From the NCBI GenBank assembly GCA_963807155.1, contig CAWEAZ010000025.1:36386-100385 (forward strand): DNA of 64,000 bases, written 5' to 3'. A model generated the notes under the pieces. That model was not told the DNA's origin, ran no database searches, and saw only the letters and a program-made list of their open reading frames with translations. This stretch comes from JACCZX01 sp963807155. GTDB lineage: Bacteria > Pseudomonadota > Gammaproteobacteria > Burkholderiales > Burkholderiaceae_F. Positions 18,158-26,822 of this stretch are shown here, one piece after another. Each line of letters opens with the position of its first letter. Position 1 is the first letter of the stretch. A program made the position numbers and the translations under genes.

Positions 18158-19201
18158 ATGGACATTTCAGAACTGCTCGCATTCTCCGTCAAAAACAAGG
18201 CATCGGACCTGCATTTGTCGGCTGGGCTGCCGCCGATGATCCGCGTGCACGGCGACGTTCGTCGCATCAATCTGCCGCCGCTCGAGCACAAAGACGTGCA
18301 CGGCATGATCTACGACATCATGAACGATGCGCAGCGCAAGCAGTACGACGAGAATCTGGAGACCGATTTTTCGTTCGACCTGCCGGGGCTGGCTCGCTTT
18401 CGCGTCAATGCGTTCAACCAGGACCGCGGCGCCGCGGCGGTGCTGCGGACAATTCCGTCGCGCGTGCTGTCGCTGGAAGAACTGCAAGCACCCAGAGTGT
18501 TTGCCGACTTCGCGGGAAGGCCGCGCGGGCTGGTGCTGGTCACCGGGCCGACCGGCTCAGGGAAATCGACCACGCTGGCGGCGATGGTCGATCACGTCAA
18601 CAACAATTTGTACGGGCACATCCTGACGATCGAAGATCCGATCGAGTTCGTGCACGAGTCGCGCAAGTCGGTGATCAACCAGCGCGAAGTCGGCCCGCAC
18701 ACACTGTCGTTTGCCAACGCACTGCGGTCGGCGTTGCGCGAGGATCCGGACATTGTGTTGGTCGGCGAGTTACGCGACCTGGAAACGATTCGACTGGCAC
18801 TGACCGCGGCTGAAACCGGTCACTTGGTGTTCGGGACATTGCACACGTCGTCGGCGGCGAAGACGATCGACCGCGTGGTCGACGTGTTCCCGGCGGCGGA
18901 AAAAGAAATGGTGCGGGCGATGTTGTCGGAATCGGTCGTTGCCGTGATTTCGCAGACGCTGCTGAAGCTGAAAGACGGCAGCGGCCGCGTCGCGGCGCAC
19001 GAAATAATGGTGGGCACTCCGGCTATCCGCAACCTGATTCGCGAGAACAAGATCGCGCAGATGTATTCGATGATTCAAACGGGCAGCCAGTTCGGAATGC
19101 AGACGCTCGACCATTGCATGATCGAGTTGGTTCGCCGCAACGTAATTACCGTCGCCGAAGCGCGGCAGTACGCTAAGACTCCCGAATCGTTCGCAGGCTA
19201 A
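18158..19201 (+). CDS. pilT: Type IV pilus retraction ATPase PilT
   Basis: 347 residues, standard length. N-terminal PAS-like domain (LLAFSVKNKASDLHLSAG), Walker A GPTGSGKSTTLAAM, Asp box TIEDPIEFVHESRKSVINQR, Walker B ALREDPDIVLVGELRD, His box ETGHLVFGTLHTSSA, and the C-terminal AIRNLIRENK motif needed for retraction in studied PilT proteins. It depolymerises type IV pili in twitching motility. pilU follows 11 bases downstream. Confidence 0.97.
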   Translation: MDISELLAFSVKNKASDLHLSAGLPPMIRVHGDVRRINLPPLEHKDVHGMIYDIMNDAQRKQYDENLETDFSFDLPGLARFRVNAFNQDRGAAAVLRTIPSRVLSLEELQAPRVFADFAGRPRGLVLVTGPTGSGKSTTLAAMVDHVNNNLYGHILTIEDPIEFVHESRKSVINQREVGPHTLSFANALRSALREDPDIVLVGELRDLETIRLALTAAETGHLVFGTLHTSSAAKTIDRVVDVFPAAEKEMVRAMLSESVVAVISQTLLKLKDGSGRVAAHEIMVGTPAIRNLIRENKIAQMYSMIQTGSQFGMQTLDHCMIELVRRNVITVAEARQYAKTPESFAG

Positions 19202-19212
19202 AGCGAGAACTA

Positions 19213-20355
19213 ATGGAACGCGATCAGGCAACCCGGTTCGTACACGATCTGTTGCGTCTGCTGCTCAGCAAAAAGGGCTCGGACTTGTTTCTCACCGCCG
19301 AGTTTCCGCCGGCGTTCAAGATCGACGGCCGCGTGTTACCCGTATCCAACCAGCCGCTGACGGGACAACACACCAGCGAGCTGGTGCGCGCAATCATGAA
19401 CGATCGGCAGGCGGCCGAGTTCGAGAAAACCAAAGAGTGTCAATTCGCGATCAACCCAACAAGCATCGGGCGCTTTCGCGTTTCGTCGTTCATTCAGCAA
19501 GGCAAGGTGGGCATCGTGTTCCGCGTGATTGCGGACCACATCCCGACGAGCGACGAGTTGAATCTGCCGGCGATTGTCAACGAGCTTGCAATGGCGAAGC
19601 GCGGAATCGTGCTCGTGGTAGGCGCAACGGGCTCCGGCAAATCGACCACGCTGGCAGCAATGACCGGCTATCGCAACGAGAACAGCAACGGTCACATCAT
19701 CACGATCGAAGATCCGATCGAGTACGTGCACCCGCACAAGAACTGCATCATTACGCAGCGCGAAGTCGGCGTCGACTGTGAAAGCTGGGCGGTCGCGCTG
19801 AAGAACACGCTACGCCAGGCGCCCGACGTGATCCTGATCGGCGAGATTCGCGATCGTGACGCAATGGACCACGCAATTGCCTTTGCCGAAACCGGTCACC
19901 TGGTGATGTGCACATTGCACGCGAATTCGACCAACCAGGCGCTTGACCGGATCATCAACTTCTTCCCGGAGGAGCGGCGCCAGCAGTTGCTGATGGACCT
20001 GTCGCTCAACTTGCGTGCGTCGATTTCGCAGCGTTTGATTCCATTCAAGGACCGCAAGGGAAGAATTCCTGCGGTCGAGATCATGCTGAATTCGCCGTTG
20101 ATTGCCGATTTGATTTTCAAGCAGGAAATACACGAGATCAAGGAAGTGATGAAACGCTCGCGCGAGCAGGGGATGCAGACATTCGATCAATGTCTGTACG
20201 ACCTGCACGAGACCGAGCAGATTTCCTACGAAGATGCGTTACGCAACGCTGATTCGGTCAACGACGTGCGGTTGAACATCAAGCTCAACAGCAAGTTGTA
20301 CGGTGGTGTGGCCGGTATCCACAAGGGTATCGAGCACATGGGCCTCACCGGCTAA
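19213..20355 (+). CDS. pilU: PilT-dependent pilus retraction ATPase PilU
   Basis: 380 residues. The same ATPase plan as PilT: GSDLFLTAEFPPAFKIDGRV at the start, Walker A GATGSGKSTTLAAMTGYRNE, IEDPIEYVHPHKNCIITQRE, Walker B RQAPDVILIGEIRDRDAMDH, ETGHLVMCTLHANSTNQALD. The longer C-terminal tail (SYEDALRNADSVNDVRLNIK, LYGGVAGIHKG) distinguishes PilU from PilT. It assists PilT in retraction under load. Probably co-transcribed with pilT. Confidence 0.96.
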   Translation: MERDQATRFVHDLLRLLLSKKGSDLFLTAEFPPAFKIDGRVLPVSNQPLTGQHTSELVRAIMNDRQAAEFEKTKECQFAINPTSIGRFRVSSFIQQGKVGIVFRVIADHIPTSDELNLPAIVNELAMAKRGIVLVVGATGSGKSTTLAAMTGYRNENSNGHIITIEDPIEYVHPHKNCIITQREVGVDCESWAVALKNTLRQAPDVILIGEIRDRDAMDHAIAFAETGHLVMCTLHANSTNQALDRIINFFPEERRQQLLMDLSLNLRASISQRLIPFKDRKGRIPAVEIMLNSPLIADLIFKQEIHEIKEVMKRSREQGMQTFDQCLYDLHETEQISYEDALRNADSVNDVRLNIKLNSKLYGGVAGIHKGIEHMGLTG

Positions 20356-20388
20356 CTCGCTCGCAACTCTGCACGAGCCCTTCTTGGG

Positions 20389-20802
20389 CTAGCCGGGCAT
20401 CGAGATGTCGCGCAGCGCTTCGTCGACGTCTTCTTCCTCTTCCAGCGCGATGTCGCCAAGCGCGACGATGCCTACTAGCTGACGATCCTTATCGACGACT
20501 GGGATACGGCGGACTTGAGCGTCTGACATTTGCTCCAGAACCTCGTCGATCGAGTCGGTGTCGGTGCACCAGATGACCTCGTCGGTCATGACTTCGCTGA
20601 CGGGAGTTTCGGAGCCTTTGCCCTCGGCTACAGCGCGGACGGTGATGTCACGGTCCGTGATCATGCCGATCAGCTTGCGCCCATCACATACCGGTAGCGA
20701 TCCCACGTCTAGGTCAGCCATCGCGCGGGCGGCGTCGCGCAGCGTCTCTTCAGGCCGCACTACCTCCACGTCCGTTGTCATGATTTCGGCAATCGTTTGC
20801 AT
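20389..20802 (-). CDS. CBS domain-pair protein
   Basis: 137 residues made of two CBS domains: IAEIMTTDVEVVRPEETLRD with VCDGRKLIGMITDRDITVRA, and VSEVMTDEVIWCTDTDSIDE with VVDKDRQLVGIVALGDIALE, then an acidic tail (EEEEDVDEALRD). Such pairs bind adenine nucleotides. A good ribosome site (GAAGGGAAG) precedes the ATG. The partner or regulated protein is not evident. It converges on pilU; a five-base hairpin AGCCC-TTCTT-GGGCT (20376-20390) lies between the two stops. Confidence 0.92.
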   Translation of the reverse strand: MQTIAEIMTTDVEVVRPEETLRDAARAMADLDVGSLPVCDGRKLIGMITDRDITVRAVAEGKGSETPVSEVMTDEVIWCTDTDSIDEVLEQMSDAQVRRIPVVDKDRQLVGIVALGDIALEEEEDVDEALRDISMPG

Positions 20803-20837
20803 CTGCTTCCCTTCGCTTTAGGTACAGCTCTCGAAAA

Positions 20838-21041
20838 TTAGGCGCCGCCGACGCCTTCGATCACTTTGCCGGTGCCTTCGCAATCGGTGCAAGTGTGACC
20901 GTCGACGCGCCCGGTGCCGCCGCACATGCGGCACACGTTCTCACCCGTCCCCGGCGTGCCGGCCGGCGCTTCATCGCCAGGCGCCATCTCGGGCGGAAGC
21001 CTCGGCGAGCCTGCAAAGACGGTCGGGGAGTGGGGGTTCAT
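20838..21041 (-). CDS. Small zinc-ribbon protein (DnaJ central-domain-like)
   Basis: 67 residues. The C-terminal part has CRMCGGTGRVDGHTCTDCEG, two CxxC pairs followed by GTG repeats, the same layout as the CxxCxGxG zinc fingers of DnaJ. The first 35 residues are Pro/Gly-rich and look disordered. No J-domain is present. Short proteins with this layout occur in betaproteobacteria, but I know of no assigned function. It is divergent from the glutathione peroxidase gene 84 bases away. Confidence 0.65.
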   Translation of the reverse strand: MNPHSPTVFAGSPRLPPEMAPGDEAPAGTPGTGENVCRMCGGTGRVDGHTCTDCEGTGKVIEGVGGA

Positions 21042-21125
21042 AGGGTTCTGTGAAGTGGCGCAGCAAGGAGCGTTCCCTTACGACGGCGTTTACACTCGTC
21101 GCCCAGGATTGATCAGGGGACGGCG

Positions 21126-21611
21126 ATGAGTTCTGTCTACGACTTTTCCGCGCAAACCATCGATGGCAAGACCCGCACGCTGGCTGACTTCAAAGGCAAG
21201 GTGCTGCTGGTCGTCAATACAGCGAGCCAGTGCGGTTTCACGCCTCAGTACAAAGGGCTGGAGGCGCTGCACAAGAAATATTCCGGCCGAGGATTCGCGG
21301 TGCTTGGTTTTCCGAGCAATCAGTTCGGCCAGCAGGAGCCCGGGCCCGATACAGAGATTGCGGAATTTTGCGAAATGAACTTCGGCGTGACGTTTCCGAT
21401 GTTCTCAAAGGTCGACGTCAACGGCCCGAATGCCCACCCGCTGTACAAGTATCTGACGTCCGAGAAAAAAGGGCTGCTCGGATCGGAAGGGATCAAGTGG
21501 AACTTTACGAAGTTCCTGGTAGGCAAGGACGGTGCGGTGATCGATCGTTATGCCCCGACGACCAAGCCCGAAGATCTGGAGAAAGATGTCGAACGCGCGC
21601 TGGCGGCGTAG
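21126..21611 (+). CDS. Glutathione/thioredoxin peroxidase (GPx family, Cys type)
   Basis: 161 residues. Thioredoxin fold with the peroxidatic Cys in VVNTASQCGFTPQYKGLEAL, the Gln in FPSNQFGQQEPG and the Trp in IKWNFTKFLVGKDG; this Cys/Gln/Trp set is the GPx catalytic triad. There is no selenocysteine codon. It reduces hydroperoxides, often with thioredoxin in bacteria. No signal peptide, so cytoplasmic. Confidence 0.93.
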   Translation: MSSVYDFSAQTIDGKTRTLADFKGKVLLVVNTASQCGFTPQYKGLEALHKKYSGRGFAVLGFPSNQFGQQEPGPDTEIAEFCEMNFGVTFPMFSKVDVNGPNAHPLYKYLTSEKKGLLGSEGIKWNFTKFLVGKDGAVIDRYAPTTKPEDLEKDVERALAA

Positions 21612-21632
21612 CTCGGTTACCTCTCACTCGCT

Positions 21633-22820
21633 TCACACGTCGATCTTTGCCGCAGCTGCACGCGGCCGGTAGCCGCCGGCCACGAGCTCGAATCGAAAGA
21701 ACCGGCACTCGATCGGCCCGTTGAATAGCACGGGCTTGCGCGTTTCCTGCAGACGCATCTGTTTGGGCAGCTGGCGATCCGACGTCAGAAACCACGCCTC
21801 CCATCCTGGGAACTGCTGCTTCAGCCGGTCGCCGACGTTGCGCATCATGTCGGGCACCGACGCCGAACGAGGGGCGCTTTGTTCGCCGTAGGGTGGATTT
21901 GTGACGATCATTCCGCTCGCTGCTGCCGGGGTCGCCACACGTGCATCGACGGCATTGAACTGCAGGCGGCCGTCGTCGAGCCACGCTTGCAGGCCGGCGA
22001 GCTTCGCGTTGGCAATGGCTTGATCGATCACTCGTGTTGATATGTCGGAGCCCACTAGGTTTGCAGCTGCGGTATCACTAACCGCTGATCGTGCGGCGTC
22101 TCTTAGCCGGCGCCAGGCGTGCGAGTCGAATCCCTTGAGCCGCTCAAACGCGAAGCTACGGTCGAGGCCCGGCGGATGGTGGGCGGCGATCGACGCGGCT
22201 TCAATCACGATCGTGCCGCTGCCGCAAAACAGATCGGCGAGCGGGGTCGACGGCGTCCAGCCTGCGAGTGCCAACAATCCTGCGGCAAGATTTTCCTTTA
22301 GCGGCGCCTCGCCCTTATCGGCACGCCAGCCGCGCTTGAACAGCGGTTCTCCTGACAGATCGACATACAACGTGACAGTCGATGCATCGAGGTAGGCGAA
22401 CACACGAACATCGGGATTCGAGCGATCGATCGACGGTCGTGCGCCGGTCAAGTTGCGCAATCGATCGACAATGCCGTCCTTGATTCGCAGCATCGCGAAC
22501 TCGAGGCTCTGCAAAGGAGAACGCGACGCGGTGACGTCGACGCGCAGCGTCTGTTGCGCGGTCATCAGATCCTGCCAGCGCACTTCCTGCGTCGCGTCGT
22601 ACAAGTGCTGTTCGGACAAGTAGCCGCGTCTGCCGACTTGCCACAGAACCCGGCTCGCGATGCGCGAGTGAAGGTTCGCCGCGTAAGCAGTGGCAAGCGT
22701 GCCGTTGAACGCCACACCGCCGGCTTCGGAGCGCAGTGACTGCGCGCCTACCGCAACGAGTTCATCGGAGAGCGCGGCTTCGAGTCCGCGCGGGCATACC
22801 GCGAAAAACGCGGCGGTCAC
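21633..22820 (-). CDS. THUMP-domain 23S rRNA guanine-N2 methyltransferase (RlmL N-terminal type)
   Basis: 395 residues. The N-terminal FFAVCPRGLEAALSDELVAV and the THUMP domain precede a class I SAM methyltransferase with LADLFCGSGTIVIEAASIAA as motif I and the catalytic NPPYGE. This corresponds to the first half of E. coli RlmL, which methylates G2445; the second (RlmK) half is absent, as in many bacteria. The 114 bases between this start and the next gene's stop (22821-22934) show no feature. Confidence 0.9.
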   Translation of the reverse strand: MTAAFFAVCPRGLEAALSDELVAVGAQSLRSEAGGVAFNGTLATAYAANLHSRIASRVLWQVGRRGYLSEQHLYDATQEVRWQDLMTAQQTLRVDVTASRSPLQSLEFAMLRIKDGIVDRLRNLTGARPSIDRSNPDVRVFAYLDASTVTLYVDLSGEPLFKRGWRADKGEAPLKENLAAGLLALAGWTPSTPLADLFCGSGTIVIEAASIAAHHPPGLDRSFAFERLKGFDSHAWRRLRDAARSAVSDTAAANLVGSDISTRVIDQAIANAKLAGLQAWLDDGRLQFNAVDARVATPAAASGMIVTNPPYGEQSAPRSASVPDMMRNVGDRLKQQFPGWEAWFLTSDRQLPKQMRLQETRKPVLFNGPIECRFFRFELVAGGYRPRAAAAKIDV

Positions 22821-22934
22821 CGCCTAGCCCGATGCAAAACTACTGCGCGCCCCGATCTTGCGCCTGCGGTGCTCAACGTATCGCCCGTACGCCTGCGCTC
22901 CTCGACGCAATCTCGGGGCTGCTCGCTACGTTTT

Positions 22935-23537
22935 TCATCGAGCTAGAGCTCTGTCGAGAAACTCAAGGCGATCCTGCCCCCAGAAAAGCTCGTCCTGATA
23001 GATGTAGGTCGGAGCGCCAAACACATTACGCATGATGGCCTCCTGTGAATGCTGGACGTAGCGCGCTGCGACTTCAGCCGAGCGTGCATGTTCCAACAGT
23101 GAATCGGCCTCCAGCTTGCGCGCCCTCACAATTTCTGCGAGTACGCTCCAGTCGCTGATGTTGCGCTCCTCGGCCCAGACGGCGCGTCCACAATCGCCGG
23201 CGATGTCGAGCGCTGCAGCCGTGCCGTGGCGCTCGAGTACCGCGAGGATCAGCGTCGCAGCGGGCTCCGAGGGAACCGGAAAGTGTTTCGGTTCAAGCGT
23301 CAGCGGTACGCCGAGATGATCTCGCCACCGCTTGAGTTCCATCATGCGGTATGCGCGCCGCTGCGGTGGTCGGTCCTTCAGCGCGAGGCCGCCCGAGACT
23401 GGAAAGACCTTACCCAGATCCATCACCCGCAAATTGATCTTCGCCTGATGTTTCGCGCAGATCTCTCGAAAGCGTGCATGACCCATGTAAACGAAGGGTG
23501 ATATCGGAGTCATGAAGTAATCGACGGTCTTGTCCAT
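22935..23537 (-). CDS. DsbA-family / 2-hydroxychromene-2-carboxylate isomerase-like protein
   Basis: 200 residues. The start VDYFMTPISPFVYMGHARFR has a Ser (ISPF) where kappa-class glutathione transferases and HCCA isomerases have their catalytic Ser; there is no CxxC, so it is not a disulphide oxidase. RAYRMMELKRWRDHLGVPL and EAIMRNVFGAPTYIYQDELF are conserved in the isomerase group. It may use glutathione in aromatic-compound metabolism, but no catabolic genes adjoin it. Six bases separate it from the hemJ stop upstream. Confidence 0.85.
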   Translation of the reverse strand: MDKTVDYFMTPISPFVYMGHARFREICAKHQAKINLRVMDLGKVFPVSGGLALKDRPPQRRAYRMMELKRWRDHLGVPLTLEPKHFPVPSEPAATLILAVLERHGTAAALDIAGDCGRAVWAEERNISDWSVLAEIVRARKLEADSLLEHARSAEVAARYVQHSQEAIMRNVFGAPTYIYQDELFWGQDRLEFLDRALAR

Positions 23538-23543
23538 ACGTTC

Positions 23544-23969
23544 CTAAAACGGCTTCACGACGACCAGGATGACAATCGCAATCAGCAGGAGCACGGGCGC
23601 TTCGTTAAACCAGCGAAACCAGACGTGAGAGGGCGTGACTTCGCGGCGGACGAATTTGCCGTACAAAATGGCACACCACCCGTGATAGGCGATCACCCCC
23701 AACACCAGCGCAAGTTTTGCATTCATCCACGCCGTACCCATGCCGACGCCGTAGCTCAACAGCCAAATCCCGAAAGCCAGTGCAAGCACGGCCAATCCGG
23801 TCGTGAAGCGCAGCAGCTTGCGCGCCATCGTCAACAACCGCTCGCGTGTCGCGGGGTCGTCGACCGTAGCCAGATTGACGTAGATGCGCGGCAGGTAAAA
23901 CAGTCCGGCAAACCAGCTCGTCACAAAAATGATGTGCGCTGCCTTGACCCACAGATAGCCACCGCCCAT
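23544..23969 (-). CDS. hemJ: Protoporphyrinogen IX oxidase HemJ
   Basis: 141 residues with four membrane helices. The opening LWVKAAHIIFVTSWFAGLFY carries the conserved His, and RKLLRFTTGLAVLALAFG with MNAKLALVLGVIAYHGWCAI are typical of HemJ. It oxidises protoporphyrinogen IX in haem synthesis using the respiratory chain as acceptor. It is downstream of proA in the leuS-lptE-holA-proA-hemJ run, six bases from the proA stop. Confidence 0.92.
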   Translation of the reverse strand: MGGGYLWVKAAHIIFVTSWFAGLFYLPRIYVNLATVDDPATRERLLTMARKLLRFTTGLAVLALAFGIWLLSYGVGMGTAWMNAKLALVLGVIAYHGWCAILYGKFVRREVTPSHVWFRWFNEAPVLLLIAIVILVVVKPF

Positions 23970-23975
23970 TCGGCG

Positions 23976-25292
23976 TCAACTGGTACGCACTTCGCCGTTG
24001 CCGAAGACCACGTATTTCAGCGACGTCAAACCTTCGAGGCCAACCGGGCCGCGTGCGTGAAGCTTGTCGTTCGAGATTCCGATCTCGGCCCCGAGCCCGT
24101 ACTCGTAACCGTCGGCAAAGCGCGTCGAAGCATTGACGATGACCGAGGCCGAATCGACCTCGCGCACGAACCGCATCGCGTTTGCGTAATTCTCGGTGAC
24201 GATCGCATCGGTGTGCTTGCTGCCGAAGGTGTTGATATGCGAGATCGCTTCCTCGATGCCGGGCAACGTCGAGATCGAAAGAATCGGTGCCAGGTATTCG
24301 GTGCGCCAGTCGTCGTCAACAGCGTCGACGATGCCGGTCACGCCGGACGCTTCGAGGATCGCTCGCGATTCGGGGCAGCATCGGAGCTCCACACCTTTCG
24401 ACTGGTAGATGCGACCTAACTCCGGCAATACCTGCGCGGCGATACTTTGCGCGACCAGCAATGTTTCCATCGTGTTGCACGTGCCATAGCGTTGCGTCTT
24501 GGCGTTGTCCGCAATCGCGATCGCCTTGGCAACATCGGCGCCGCTGTCAATATAAACGTGGCAAATCCCATCGAGATGCTTCAGCATCGGCACGCGCGAT
24601 TCGCGCATCAAACGCTCGATCAATCCACGACCTCCGCGAGGTACCAACAAGTCGATGTGCTCGGTCATCTGCGCCAGCGCACCGACAGCAGCGCGATCGG
24701 TTGTATCAACCAGCTGCACCGCGTCGGCCGGCAAACCCGCGTCAACGACTCCATCGCGGACGATTTTCGCGAGCGCACGATTGCTCTCGATCGCTTCTGA
24801 ACCACCGCGCAGAATCGCCGAATTACCGCTTTTGATGCAAAGTGCCGCGGCATCGACCGTCACGTTCGGTCGGCTTTCGTAAATGATCGCGATAACGCCA
24901 AGCGGCACACGCATGCGGCCGACTTTGATGCCGCTGGGGCGGGGTCTCAACTCGGCAATCTCGCCAATCGGATCGGGAAGACGCGCGACCTGCTCGACAC
25001 CGACGGCCATCTGTTCGATTGCATCGTCGTCGAGTGTCAGGCGATCAAGCAGTGCAGTACCGGTACCGGCTTTTCGCGCGCGATCGACGTCAAGCGTGTT
25101 GGCGTGCTTAATTTGCTGTCGGTTCTCGCGTAAGAGCTGCGCAATTTTCAGCAGCGCTTGATCCTTCGCGCAGCTGTCGGCCGCTGACATCGCGGCCGAT
25201 GCGCTGCGGGCGGCGCGGCCGATCTGCTGTACGTGACCCAGTACGTCGACCACGTCGGCAGGTTCGATCGAACGAACGACCGCGGAATTCAT
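23976..25292 (-). CDS. proA: Glutamate-5-semialdehyde dehydrogenase (gamma-glutamyl phosphate reductase)
   Basis: 438 residues. VPLGVIAIIYESRPNVTVDA and LCIKSGNSAILRGGSEAIES are the NADPH- and substrate-binding core, LLVPRGGRGLIERL follows, and the catalytic Cys is in KTQRYGTCNTMETLLV. It makes glutamate semialdehyde for proline synthesis; proC lies 7 kb away. Its start overlaps the end of holA by four bases. Confidence 0.96.
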   Translation of the reverse strand: MNSAVVRSIEPADVVDVLGHVQQIGRAARSASAAMSAADSCAKDQALLKIAQLLRENRQQIKHANTLDVDRARKAGTGTALLDRLTLDDDAIEQMAVGVEQVARLPDPIGEIAELRPRPSGIKVGRMRVPLGVIAIIYESRPNVTVDAAALCIKSGNSAILRGGSEAIESNRALAKIVRDGVVDAGLPADAVQLVDTTDRAAVGALAQMTEHIDLLVPRGGRGLIERLMRESRVPMLKHLDGICHVYIDSGADVAKAIAIADNAKTQRYGTCNTMETLLVAQSIAAQVLPELGRIYQSKGVELRCCPESRAILEASGVTGIVDAVDDDWRTEYLAPILSISTLPGIEEAISHINTFGSKHTDAIVTENYANAMRFVREVDSASVIVNASTRFADGYEYGLGAEIGISNDKLHARGPVGLEGLTSLKYVVFGNGEVRTS

Positions 25293-26338
25293 TGAACGAC
25301 GCTCCTAGGCGCATGGGCGAAGCTCAACGCCAGATCGGTCAATTCTAGCCACACGTTGCTATCGGTCCTGGGTGCAAGCAGACCTTTGGCCAGCCGGTCG
25401 ATCTCTGCGGCGCGCAGCAGGGCCGCTTCGAGCGCGTCAACCGAAATCCGCGCGAGTGCCCGCTCGAACAACTTTTCGCGCGGTCCCCACAATCGGTTCT
25501 CACGCGCTGCCACAGAAAACGGACGGCCTGCATCGACGTGCGCTTTCACCCGCAACAGCGTGCGCAGCTCTTCGGAGATAACCCACAGCACCAGCGGAAT
25601 TGCTTCACCTTCGGCTTCAAGTCCCGCCATCGTTTTGCGGACACGCGCCGCATCGCCGCTCAACATTGCGATCGGTAACTGAAAAACGTCGTAACGCGCG
25701 ACGTTCAACACGCTGTCGGTCACCTGCTCTAGCGTTAATTGGCCGGCGGGATAAAGCAGAGCCAGCTTGATCACTTCCTGGTGCGCCGCGAGCAAGTTGC
25801 CTTCGACTTTGTCAGCCATGAATTCGAGCGCGTCACGGCCCGCGCTTTGATTTTGTTTGGCAAGCCGCTGCGAGATCCATTGTGGCAACTGTGCGCGCTC
25901 GATGGTGTCGATCTCGACCATTACGCCCGCGCGTTCAAGTGCTTCAACCCAGCGCGCCTGCCGGTCGCGCCGCTCCAGCCGCGGCACCGAGACAATCGTC
26001 ATCACGCCGTCGAGGGCGTTCGTAGCGTGCGTTTCAAGCGCTTTCGCGCCAGCGACCCCCGGCTTGCCGCTTGGCAGACGAATCTCGACTATTTTCTTCT
26101 CTGCGAACAACGACAACCCCTGCGCGGCCTCCGCGAGCTTTGACCAGTCGAAGCGGGCATCGGCGTTCAACACGTCGCGCTCCGAGTACCCCAGGCCGCG
26201 CGCGGTGCCACGAATTGCATCCTGCGCTTCAAGCGACAGCAACGGTTCGTCGCTGGCGACCACGAATACCGGCGGCAACGATCCCGAGCGCTGCGCACGC
26301 GTCAACAATCCGGCGAGGGCATCGTTTCTAACTTGCAC
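25289..26338 (-). CDS. holA: DNA polymerase III delta subunit
   Basis: 349 residues from GTG 26338, where homology begins (VQVRNDALAGLLTRAQ); the open frame continues upstream into lptE but is not protein-like. PPVFVVASDEPLLSLEAQDA and the delta-domain segments GNLLAAHQEVIKLALLYPAG and ARYDVFQLPIAMLSGDAARV identify the clamp-loader subunit that opens the beta clamp. The start overlaps the lptE stop by 11 bases. Confidence 0.93.
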   Translation of the reverse strand: MQVRNDALAGLLTRAQRSGSLPPVFVVASDEPLLSLEAQDAIRGTARGLGYSERDVLNADARFDWSKLAEAAQGLSLFAEKKIVEIRLPSGKPGVAGAKALETHATNALDGVMTIVSVPRLERRDRQARWVEALERAGVMVEIDTIERAQLPQWISQRLAKQNQSAGRDALEFMADKVEGNLLAAHQEVIKLALLYPAGQLTLEQVTDSVLNVARYDVFQLPIAMLSGDAARVRKTMAGLEAEGEAIPLVLWVISEELRTLLRVKAHVDAGRPFSVAARENRLWGPREKLFERALARISVDALEAALLRAAEIDRLAKGLLAPRTDSNVWLELTDLALSFAHAPRSVVQ

Positions 26339-26822
26339 TAAATTTGATTCCCTGTAGCCGGTTGACGATTTGGCGCACCAGATCGCTTTGCATATCGCGG
26401 TAAAGCAGCGCTTCCTCCGACTCTTTCGCGAGCAGTTCGGACTCGTTGAAGCCGATATCACGCCTTGCAATCAACGACGTCGGCGCGATCAGCTCAACGC
26501 CCTCCGGATCGACCACACGAAACGTTGTGCGCAGCCGCAGTTGATAGTCGCGGGCGCGACCCTGTGCGTTGATTGATAGCACCTCACGCTCGCGTTGCTC
26601 GCCGAGCAATTCCACAATCGCCTGCGCATCTTTTCTATCCTGCACTACCTTTGCGTTGGTCGAAGACCGTACGACGCGGCTGATCTCGGCGCCGATCGGA
26701 GAGTTGATCGGCAATGCGAGATACAAGCGCTCGACCGGCAATGTTTGCGAGCCGCGTAGCTGAAAACCGCAACCGTCCAGCAAAAGCATCAGGGCGGCAG
26801 CGATCAGAATGCGACGCATCAT
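26328..26822 (-). CDS. lptE: LPS-assembly lipoprotein LptE
   Basis: 164 residues from ATG 26822 (or 26819). The N-terminus MMRRILIAAALMLLLDGCGF is a lipoprotein signal with Cys as the lipidated residue in LLDGCGFQLRG, a conserved LptE start. It plugs the LptD channel in the outer membrane and helps insert lipopolysaccharide. The start overlaps the leuS stop (TGATG), and holA overlaps its end. Confidence 0.93.
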   Translation of the reverse strand: MMRRILIAAALMLLLDGCGFQLRGSQTLPVERLYLALPINSPIGAEISRVVRSSTNAKVVQDRKDAQAIVELLGEQREREVLSINAQGRARDYQLRLRTTFRVVDPEGVELIAPTSLIARRDIGFNESELLAKESEEALLYRDMQSDLVRQIVNRLQGIKFSAS

